Positions 21,859 through 28,174 of a stretch of 28,174 bases of DNA are shown here, piece after piece. This DNA is from an uncultured Oscillospiraceae bacterium. GTDB taxonomy: Bacteria; Bacillota; Clostridia; Oscillospirales; Oscillospiraceae. The stretch's first letter is position 1; each line of letters starts with the position of its first letter. The position numbers and the translations under genes were made by a program. The notes under the pieces were generated by a model, which worked only from the letters and a program-made list of their open reading frames with translations, did no database searches and was not told where the DNA came from. The DNA is taken from positions 1-28,174 of the forward strand of contig CAKUEI010000011.1 of NCBI GenBank assembly GCA_934646175.1. Reading direction: 5' to 3'.

Positions 21859-21919
21859 GTGTTATCCTGTATACATATATACTTGGTAAGGAACCGTAGA
21901 AATGTGAGGTTTTAAGTCC

Positions 21920-23359
21920 ATGTCTGATAAGAACACTTACGAAAGTCCGCTTTCTTCCCGTTATGCCAGTCCAGAGATGTTGTACCTCTTCTCTCCGGAC
22001 AAAAAATTCACCACCTGGCGCCGTCTGTGGATCGCCCTGGCCCGGGCGGAAATGCAGCTTGGTCTGCCTGTTACCCAGGAGCAGGTCTCTGAAATGGAGG
22101 CCCACGTGACCGATATCGACTATGACCTGGCCGCTCAGAAAGAGAAGGAGCTGCGCCATGATGTCATGGCCCATGTCCACACTTTCGGTGCCGCCTGCCC
22201 CAAGGCTATGCCTATCATCCACCTCGGCGCCACCAGTTGCTACGTGGGGGACAACACCGACGTGATCCTCATGCGGGAAGGGCTGCTTCTGGTGCGGGAC
22301 AAGCTGGTGCGGGTCATCGCTCATCTGGCGGAGTTTGCCGACAAGTATAAAAACTTGCCCACCCTTGGTTTTACGCATTTTCAGCCTGCTCAGCTGGTCA
22401 CCGTGGGCAAGCGTGCCACCCTCTGGATGAACGAGCTGCTCATGGACCTTGATGAGGTGAACTACCGCATCTCCACCCTGAAGCTGCTGGGCAGCAAGGG
22501 CACCACCGGCACCCAGGCCAGCTTCCTGGAGCTCTTCGAGGGCGATCATGAAAAGGTCAAGCAGCTGGACAAGCTGATCGCTGCGGAAATGGGCTTTGAC
22601 AGTGTGGTGCCCGTTTCCGGCCAGACCTACTCCCGCAAGATGGACGCGGGAGTGCTCTCAACGCTCGCTGCCATCGCGGAAAGCGCCAGCAAATTTGCAA
22701 CGGATATGCGCCTTCTGTGCCACCTGAAGGAAGTGGAAGAGCCCTTCGAGGCGCATCAGATCGGCTCCTCTGCCATGCCCTATAAGCGCAACCCTATGCG
22801 GTGCGAACGCATCTGTTCTCTGGCCCGCTATGTCATCGTGGATGCCATGAACCCGGCCATGACGGCCTCCAACCAGTGGTTCGAGCGCACGCTGGACGAT
22901 TCCGCCAACAAGCGTATCTCCGTCCCCGAGGCGTTCCTGGCTGTGGATGCCATCCTGAACATCTACAGCAACGTGGCCTCCGGCATGGTGGTGCATCCCA
23001 AGGTCATCGAAAAGCATATTCTGGAAGAGCTGCCCTTTATGGCCAGCGAGAATATTATGATGGACGCCGTCAAGCGCGGCGGCAACCGGCAGGAGCTTCA
23101 CGAGCGCATCCGCGTTCATTCGCTGGAGGCAGGCCGCAGCGTGAAAGAGTTGGGCCTGCCAAATAACCTTATCGACCTTCTGGCGGAGGACCCCATGTTT
23201 GGCATGACCAAGGAGGAATTGACCGCCCATATGGAACCCTCCCGCTACATCGGCCGCTGCCCGCAGCAGGTGACGGAGTTCCTTATGGAGTATGTGCAGC
23301 CGGTCCTGACTCAGTACAGCGCCGCCCTCAGTGGGAAGGAAACCGAGCTGAAGGTATGA
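21920..23359 (+). CDS. purB: Adenylosuccinate lyase
   Basis: PurB catalyses two fumarate eliminations in purine synthesis: SAICAR to AICAR, and adenylosuccinate to AMP. The 479-residue protein contains PLSSRYASPEM near the N-terminus, the block HDVMAHVHTFG, HLGATSCYVGDNTD, THFQPAQLVTVGKRA, and the fumarase/ASL signature GSSAMPYKRNPMRCE (residues 282-296) with the catalytic serine loop. It resembles the longer eukaryote-like ASL form (480 residues) found in many Clostridia, more than the ~430-residue Bacillus type. The ribosome binding site (GTGAGGT) is weak and no strong promoter is visible in the short upstream gap, although TATACT at 21878-21883 could be a -10. Confidence 0.95.
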   Translation: MSDKNTYESPLSSRYASPEMLYLFSPDKKFTTWRRLWIALARAEMQLGLPVTQEQVSEMEAHVTDIDYDLAAQKEKELRHDVMAHVHTFGAACPKAMPIIHLGATSCYVGDNTDVILMREGLLLVRDKLVRVIAHLAEFADKYKNLPTLGFTHFQPAQLVTVGKRATLWMNELLMDLDEVNYRISTLKLLGSKGTTGTQASFLELFEGDHEKVKQLDKLIAAEMGFDSVVPVSGQTYSRKMDAGVLSTLAAIAESASKFATDMRLLCHLKEVEEPFEAHQIGSSAMPYKRNPMRCERICSLARYVIVDAMNPAMTASNQWFERTLDDSANKRISVPEAFLAVDAILNIYSNVASGMVVHPKVIEKHILEELPFMASENIMMDAVKRGGNRQELHERIRVHSLEAGRSVKELGLPNNLIDLLAEDPMFGMTKEELTAHMEPSRYIGRCPQQVTEFLMEYVQPVLTQYSAALSGKETELKV

Positions 23360-23390
23360 ACACGGTCAGCAGGAGAGAAGGGACGGTTGT

Positions 23391-24740
23391 ATGAAAAAGC
23401 CGCAGAAATATAAAAATTATATCGTCCTCGGCGGCACGATCTTGATTGTCGTCGCCTGTTCGCTTTTTCTGTTTTTCACCATCTTCCGTTTTCGTGGGTT
23501 CAACAACGGCATTGCGCTGGTGATCAAAGCACTGAAGCCGGTTATTTACGGCATCGTCATCGCCTATATGCTCTCTCCCATGTGCAACGGGCTGTACCGT
23601 TTTTTTATGGCATTTTTCCCGCGGAAGGTGAAGTCCAAAAAGGCGGTCCAGCAGCTTTCCAACGGGCTGAGCGTGATGTTCAGCGTGCTGATTGGCATTC
23701 TGCTCATCGTCGGCCTGCTGGTTCTGGTGATCCCGCAACTGGTCAACAGCATCCGCGGCCTGATCGACTCCTCTCAGGATTTCATCACCACAGCTTCCGC
23801 CTGGCTGGAAAACCTCTTTGCCCACAATAAAGAGCTGGAAACAAATGTCATGCAGATCTATGATCTGCTGGTCGGAAAGCTGCAGGACTGGCTGCAGAAC
23901 AGCGTCTTGCCCAATATGGACACCATCCTCAGCAACGTATCCACCGGATTGATCTCTGTGGTCACGTTTTTCGCCAACTTGGTCGTGGGCGTCGTGGTCT
24001 CCATCTACCTGCTCTTCAACCGGAAGCTGATGGTGGCGCAGCTGAAAAAGATCCTGTACGCGGTCTTCCCCCTGAAGCCTGCCAATATCATTCTGGAGGA
24101 GTGCCAATTCGCCCATAAGCAGTTCACCAGCTTCATTTCCGGCAACCTGCTGGACGCGCTGATCATTGGCCTTGCCACCTTTGTCTTCGCCATGATCGTG
24201 CACCTGCCTTACCCCATGCTCATCGCTGTGATCGTAGGCGTGACCAACGTCATCCCGTTCTTCGGCCCGTTCATCGGTGCCATTCCCTCTATGCTCATTA
24301 TCCTGCTGGTCAACCCGCTGCAGTGCCTCTATTTTATTTTCTTCATCCTCATTCTGCAGCAGATGGACGGCAACGTGATCAAGCCGAAAATTTTGGGGCA
24401 GACCTCCGGCCTGTCCAGCTTCTGGGTGCTGTTCGCCATCCTGCTGTTCGGCGGGCTGTTCGGCTTTATCGGGATGCTGATCGGTGTCCCTGTCTTTGCC
24501 GTGATCTACGACATCGTGCGGAAGATCATAAACTTCCTGCTGAAAAAGCGCGAGCTGCCCACCAACAGCCGCTTTTATGACGGCCTCACGCATATCGACC
24601 CGCCGGAGTCCGAATCGGAGGAGCCGGCCGGTCCGGAGCCTGCAGAAGCGGCGGAAATGCCCGACGCACCGCTGCCCGAAAGCAGGGAAGCGGCCGCTCC
24701 TGCCCTTTCCTCTCGCCAGGAGCAGGAAGGGGATGCGTAA
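23391..24740 (+). CDS. AI-2E family transporter (putative permease)
   Basis: This 449-residue polytopic membrane protein of the AI-2E/YdiK/PerM family has hydrophobic segments at about 11-30, 45-65 and 88-113, a long amphipathic loop, then about 180-205 and a cluster at about 250-375. The family block FGPFIGAIPSMLIILLV and FGFIGMLIGVPVFAVIYDIV are visible. A short acidic, proline/alanine-rich tail follows (about 405-449). Family members have been linked to export of autoinducer-2 or sodium and to undefined roles; the substrate is not predictable. It starts 31 bases after purB and probably shares its transcript. Confidence 0.9.
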   Translation: MKKPQKYKNYIVLGGTILIVVACSLFLFFTIFRFRGFNNGIALVIKALKPVIYGIVIAYMLSPMCNGLYRFFMAFFPRKVKSKKAVQQLSNGLSVMFSVLIGILLIVGLLVLVIPQLVNSIRGLIDSSQDFITTASAWLENLFAHNKELETNVMQIYDLLVGKLQDWLQNSVLPNMDTILSNVSTGLISVVTFFANLVVGVVVSIYLLFNRKLMVAQLKKILYAVFPLKPANIILEECQFAHKQFTSFISGNLLDALIIGLATFVFAMIVHLPYPMLIAVIVGVTNVIPFFGPFIGAIPSMLIILLVNPLQCLYFIFFILILQQMDGNVIKPKILGQTSGLSSFWVLFAILLFGGLFGFIGMLIGVPVFAVIYDIVRKIINFLLKKRELPTNSRFYDGLTHIDPPESESEEPAGPEPAEAAEMPDAPLPESREAAAPALSSRQEQEGDA

Positions 24741-24764
24741 GCGCCCGGCCCCGCACAGTTTTTC

Positions 24765-24802
24765 AAAAGCCCCTGCCCGGCTATGCCGGACAGGGGCTTT
24801 TT
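24765..24802 (+). terminator. Intrinsic terminator after the AI-2E gene
   Basis: AAAAGCCCCTG (24765-24775) and CCGGC pair with GCCGG and CAGGGGCTTTTT (24791-24802) around a TAT loop, with a small internal mismatch. The arm runs into TTTTT. It closes the purB-AI-2E unit. Confidence 0.93.
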
Positions 24803-24845
24803 CCATGTTACCCAAAAGGCTTTTGCCCCATTCGTCCACTTTCTC

Positions 24846-24874
24846 TTGAGAAGCCGGAAAAAGCTTGCTATAAT
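24846..24874 (+). promoter_or_regulatory. Sigma-A promoter of the DUF4317 gene
   Basis: TTGAGA (24846-24851) and a perfect TATAAT (24869-24874) are separated by exactly 17 bases. Transcription would start near 24881, about 40 bases before the ATG. This is the best vegetative promoter in the window. Confidence 0.8.
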
Positions 24875-24921
24875 ATAGAACGCATGTTTTAGGCGGCCAA
24901 ACGAAAGAGGAGAGGGAAACG

Positions 24922-26064
24922 ATGAATCAAAGAGAACTAAATGAACTGCGGCGGCGCTTCCGTATGGATCGGAACAGCATCAGCCGGGTATTCGGATGTT
25001 ATGTAAATAGCACGAAGGAAGTGATTTCCTGGGTCGATGCGTCCTTAGGACCCATGCAGCAGGAGGAGCAGGAGATGTACCTCTCTCTGCTGAAAAAGTC
25101 CCTGTCCGGCACGTTGGGGAAGAATCTGCTGGACATCGAATTCTCCACCCGGCAGGTCGCGGAAGGGGAGGAGCACAAGCTCCTGCAGGCCCTGCGGCAG
25201 AGCGAGCTGCAGGATCAGGAGGCCAGAGAGCGGCTCTGCCGGACCATCATTGACGCCATGGACATGGGGGAGAGCAACTATCTGATTCTGCTGGCCGCGG
25301 ACAATTACGATGTGCCCTATCATAGCAAGGACGGGGAAGATCAGGATGACGCATCGGACGAGGTGTTCCGCTATTTTGTCTGCAGCGTTTGCCCGGTGAA
25401 GTCGCCCACGCTGGAGTTGCGGTACGACACGGATGAAAACGAATTCCATAGTTCCTCCACGGGGCACGTGGCCGCGTCGCCGGAGATCGGGTTCCTGTTC
25501 CCGGCATTTGACAACCGGTCGGCCAACATTTATAACGCCCTTTACTACTGCAAGAATCCGGACATGATGCACCAGGAAGTGATTGACGCGGTTTTCCGGG
25601 TGGAGCCACCCCTGTCCGCCGTGGAGCAGAAGAATATTTTCGACACGGCGCTGGGAGATGCGCTGGAACAGGACTGCAGCTTTGACATGGTGCAATCTGT
25701 CCACGAGCAGCTGCGGACCCGGATCGAAGAGCACAAGGAGAGCCGGAACCCGGAGAAGCTGGAACTGTCCGTGGAAGAGGTGGGCGGCATGCTGCGCTCC
25801 TGCGGCGCCTCTCTGGAGCAGGTAAAAACCTTCCAGACAAAATGCACGGCAGAGTACGGCGAAGGGGCCGGGCTTACTCCCGGCAACCTCATCGAAAGCC
25901 GGAAGTTTGAGATCACCACACCAGAGGTGAAGATCTCAGTCTCACCTGAAAACAGCTATCTCATCGAAGCCCGGGTGCTGAACGGGCGGAAGTACCTCCT
26001 GATCCCCGCAGACGACGTGGTGGAGGTAAACGGGATCGGCATCACCATAGGAGAAGACAAGTAA
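24922..26064 (+). CDS. DUF4317 domain-containing protein of unknown function
   Basis: The 380-residue protein begins MNQRELNELRRRFRMDRNSI, then VFGCYVNSTKEVIS, the start of the DUF4317 family, which is common in Clostridia. It has no signal peptide or transmembrane segment, so it should be cytoplasmic. Visible features are a highly charged helical region (about 45-115), a central block with YFVCSVCPVKSPTLELRYD, GFLFPAFDNRSANIYNALYYCKNPD, and a C-terminal beta-like region ending in IPADDVVEVNGIGITIGEDK. No catalytic motif is recognisable and no function is known for the family. It has its own strong promoter, an AGAGGAGAGGG ribosome binding site and its own terminator, so it is expressed as a single gene. 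Confidence 0.85.
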   Translation: MNQRELNELRRRFRMDRNSISRVFGCYVNSTKEVISWVDASLGPMQQEEQEMYLSLLKKSLSGTLGKNLLDIEFSTRQVAEGEEHKLLQALRQSELQDQEARERLCRTIIDAMDMGESNYLILLAADNYDVPYHSKDGEDQDDASDEVFRYFVCSVCPVKSPTLELRYDTDENEFHSSSTGHVAASPEIGFLFPAFDNRSANIYNALYYCKNPDMMHQEVIDAVFRVEPPLSAVEQKNIFDTALGDALEQDCSFDMVQSVHEQLRTRIEEHKESRNPEKLELSVEEVGGMLRSCGASLEQVKTFQTKCTAEYGEGAGLTPGNLIESRKFEITTPEVKISVSPENSYLIEARVLNGRKYLLIPADDVVEVNGIGITIGEDK

Positions 26065-26074
26065 CAGATGACAC

Positions 26075-26120
26075 AAAAAGGGTCCCCGGCCGGTAAAAAC
26101 CGGTCGGGGACCTTTAAATT
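26075..26120. terminator. Bidirectional terminator between DUF4317 and the glycyl radical enzyme gene
   Basis: AAAGG, TCCCCG and CCGGT on the left (26077-26094) pair with ACCGG, CGGGGA and CCTTT on the right (to about 26115), with one bulge and one G-U pair, around an A-rich loop. On the plus strand TTTAAATTTT follows. On the minus strand CCCTTTTTGTG follows, which is the stronger signal. It probably ends both converging genes. Confidence 0.88.
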
Positions 26121-26137
26121 TTGCCAGGAACGGAGGA

Positions 26138-28174
26138 TCAGATCTTGTTCTCGTTACGGGCGATGATGTCGTTCTGCAGGTCACGGCCCAGCTCGACAAA
26201 GTAGGCAGAATAACCGGCGATACGAACCACCAGGTTCTTGTACTCCTCGGGGTGCTCCTGCGCCTTGTGCAGGGTATCGGTATCCACTACGTTGTACTGG
26301 ACTTCCATACCGCCGCGGGCGAAATAGGTCTGGGTCAGCTCGCGCAGCTTACGGACGCCGTCGTCATTGCTCAGCACAGAGGGATGCATACGCAGGTTCA
26401 GCGCGATGCCGTCCATGTAGTGAGAGTGATCGAAGACCACGGAGGATTCGAACACGGCGGTGGGGCCATTCTTGTCACGGCTCTGGGCGGGGCTCATGGC
26501 GTCGGCCACAGGCTCGCCGGTGTGACGGCCGTCCGGGGTGGCCCAGACGACGCGGCCCTGACGGATGTGGTCGGAAGCGCCGTACAGACCGGCCTTGTAG
26601 ACCTTGCTGCGGGTGGAGTAGAAGGTCTGGGTGATCTCATAGTAGGTATCCAGCAGCCACTTCAGCTCCATATCCACATAGGGATCGTTGTTGCCGTAGT
26701 GGGGAACCTCGGCCAGGATCTGCTGACGCAGTTCTTCATGGCCTTCCCAGTTGGACATGAAGGCATCATACAGCTCGCGGGTGGTGCACTTCTTCTTGTC
26801 GAAGCACATGTATTTGATGGTGCTGATGCAATCAGCCAGAGTGGCGAAACCGGTGGCGGTGCAGCCGTAGGAGTTGTACTTGCAGCCGCCCCAGGCCACG
26901 TCCTTGCCGGACTCCATGCAGCCCTCCATGGAGATGGACAGTGCGGGCTGCGGGCACCAATACTGAGAGATATGCTCGGCATAGTTATGGGTGGAGGCAA
27001 ACATGTTCATGATGTGGGTGGCCATCTTCTTGAAGGCGTCACGCACCTCTTCGATGTTCACCATGTTGTAGAGGTAGTCCGTGGTGACGGTGGACTGCTC
27101 GCCGTTGAAGGGGTTGATGCCGTTGTTGATGGCCATGTTGAAGATGGTGGCCCACCAGACGCAGGCATGAGGCGGATGGCAGCCGTTGGGGGCAGGGTAG
27201 TCGTTGCCGGAGCCGACGATCTCCTGGCAGCCGATCAGGCCGTAATCCCGGGCGTCCTCCAAAGTGAAGCCAAGCTCCTTCTGCAGGGCAGGGATGATGA
27301 TCTCATCGTTCTGATAAAGGGGAAGGCCGCCCACCAGACGGGACGTGGCGATGGCGCAGTCCCACAGCTCGGCGGGGCTGTTCTTATGGAAGCGGAGGGA
27401 GATGGTGGGATCATGCAGCTTCAGGCGGCCCACAGTCTCCAGGATCATGTAGGTGACGGGGTTGGAAGCGTCCTCACCGGTCTGGGGATCCACGCCGCCC
27501 AGAGTGGTGTGCTGCCAGGTGTTGCCCACGCCGGTGGTGTCGGCCACGACGGCGGGCGCGATGCCGTAGAAGCAGTTGGCCTTCAAGAAGAACATGTCGA
27601 TGATCTCCTGCGCAAACTCCATGGTCATGGTGCCGTCTTCCAGGTCCTTCTTCAGGTAGGGCCAGACGATCTGATCCACGCGGCCCAAAGCGGCGGAGGG
27701 GTTCTGAGTCTCGGTGGTGTAGAACACCTGATACATCATGATGCCCTGCAGCGCCTGCCAGAAGGTCTTGGCGGGATGCTCGACCAGCCAGTAGAGGTTC
27801 TCAGCCATGGTGTCCAGCTCAGCCTTGCGCTTTGCGTCGGTGCAGGCATCGGCCTTTTCCTTGACGGCGTCGCCGTAGCGTTTGATCATCAGCATGGCGG
27901 CATCGCAGGTGGTAACGACGGCGTTGTAGAACATGCACTTGCGCACGTCTTCGCCCATCAGGCGGTCATAGTGCTGATCCAGCCAGAGCTGCGCCTCGTC
28001 GCGGATGGCCTTATAACCCTTGGTGATGATCTTCTTATAACCGGCGATCAGGTGGCCCAGAGGCAGACCCACAACGGGGAAGTGGCCGGGGCCGTCCTCA
28101 TAGCTTGAGACGTTCAGGCGCTTGAATTCCTCGAAGAAAGCGGGCTGCCATGCCTCGGCCATCTGGCCGGCATG
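26138..28174 (-). CDS. Glycyl radical enzyme (PFL-like, not a true pyruvate formate-lyase), N-terminus outside the window
   Basis: The minus-strand frame is open to the right edge; four codons precede the ATG at 28162, so the true start lies beyond. Counting from that ATG, the glycyl radical motif RIAGYSAYFVEL (G650) lies near the C-terminus and the thiyl-radical cysteine is C312 in LIGCQEIVGSGND. Their spacing (338 residues) is normal for glycyl radical enzymes, implying about 110-150 missing N-terminal residues. True pyruvate formate-lyase has two adjacent cysteines; here there is one cysteine followed by Q-E, the Cys-x-Glu arrangement of lyases, dehydratases and decarboxylases. The substrate is unknown. 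Other visible family blocks are GPGHFPVVG, GRVDQIVWPY, TPDGRHTGEPVADAMSP and MEVQYNVVD. A dedicated radical SAM activase is expected nearby, outside the window. Confidence 0.88.
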   Translation of the reverse strand, partial: HAGQMAEAWQPAFFEEFKRLNVSSYEDGPGHFPVVGLPLGHLIAGYKKIITKGYKAIRDEAQLWLDQHYDRLMGEDVRKCMFYNAVVTTCDAAMLMIKRYGDAVKEKADACTDAKRKAELDTMAENLYWLVEHPAKTFWQALQGIMMYQVFYTTETQNPSAALGRVDQIVWPYLKKDLEDGTMTMEFAQEIIDMFFLKANCFYGIAPAVVADTTGVGNTWQHTTLGGVDPQTGEDASNPVTYMILETVGRLKLHDPTISLRFHKNSPAELWDCAIATSRLVGGLPLYQNDEIIIPALQKELGFTLEDARDYGLIGCQEIVGSGNDYPAPNGCHPPHACVWWATIFNMAINNGINPFNGEQSTVTTDYLYNMVNIEEVRDAFKKMATHIMNMFASTHNYAEHISQYWCPQPALSISMEGCMESGKDVAWGGCKYNSYGCTATGFATLADCISTIKYMCFDKKKCTTRELYDAFMSNWEGHEELRQQILAEVPHYGNNDPYVDMELKWLLDTYYEITQTFYSTRSKVYKAGLYGASDHIRQGRVVWATPDGRHTGEPVADAMSPAQSRDKNGPTAVFESSVVFDHSHYMDGIALNLRMHPSVLSNDDGVRKLRELTQTYFARGGMEVQYNVVDTDTLHKAQEHPEEYKNLVVRIAGYSAYFVELGRDLQNDIIARNENKI

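Noticed and set aside
21869..21884. GTATACATATATAC before purB as a PurR-type operator
   Set aside because: It is only a 5-base AT-rich inverted repeat and does not resemble the known PurR box.
23328..24839. A 503-codon open frame on the minus strand
   Set aside because: It is antisense to the AI-2E gene and runs through the terminator at 24765-24802. Its Gln/His/Asp-rich composition is typical of a shadow of hydrophobic codons.
26252..28108. A 618-codon open frame on the plus strand
   Set aside because: It is the mirror of the glycyl radical enzyme gene. The translation is a low-complexity Gly/Val/His/Leu mixture with no family motif.

Overview
The window is a GC-rich, gene-dense stretch of a chromosome from a spore-forming anaerobic Firmicute. 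Most likely it belongs to class Clostridia, family Oscillospiraceae/Ruminococcaceae. The case rests on a RemA (DUF370) gene, a PASTA Ser/Thr kinase, three spore-coat morphogenesis genes, a glycyl radical enzyme, an ECF transporter S component and strong AGGAGG ribosome binding sites, combined with high GC. I see no rRNA, tRNA, CRISPR, insertion sequence or phage gene.

Layout. (1) 3-12655: a membrane protein cut by the left edge, then a long co-directional housekeeping cluster yicC-remA-gmk-rpoZ-priA-def-fmt-rsmB-rlmN-prpC-prkC-rsgA. Many genes overlap by 1-4 bases. Its order follows the classical Bacillus cluster, but coaBC (usually between rpoZ and priA) and rpe-thiN (usually after rsgA) are missing. 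A terminator closes it at 12663-12703. (2) 12727-16131: a sporulation block. It holds a 22-codon gene that I identify as spoVM, a SPOCS/LysM protein of SipL type, and spoIVA read from a TTG start. In known spore formers these three products form the base layer of the spore coat on the forespore membrane. Each gene has a sporulation-type -10 element upstream. (3) 16181-20434: a Crp/Fnr-family regulator divergent from leuC-leuD-leuB, followed by an ECF transporter S component whose leader can fold so as to hide its ribosome binding site. (4) 20541-26064: separately promoted or terminated genes for a class I aminotransferase, adenylosuccinate lyase (purB) followed by an AI-2E family membrane protein, and a DUF4317 protein. 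(5) 26138-28174, minus strand: the C-terminal part of a glycyl radical enzyme that is not a true pyruvate formate-lyase, cut by the right edge.

How the parts work together. The first cluster serves nucleotide supply and transcription (gmk, rpoZ), replication restart (priA), N-terminal formyl-methionine handling (fmt, def), ribosome RNA modification and assembly (rsmB, rlmN, rsgA), and a kinase/phosphatase signalling pair (prkC, prpC). The sporulation block immediately downstream is the most interesting part. It gathers a membrane-curvature peptide, the ATPase that polymerises on it, and the LysM partner of that ATPase into 3.4 kb. No intergenic stretch exceeds 300 bases.
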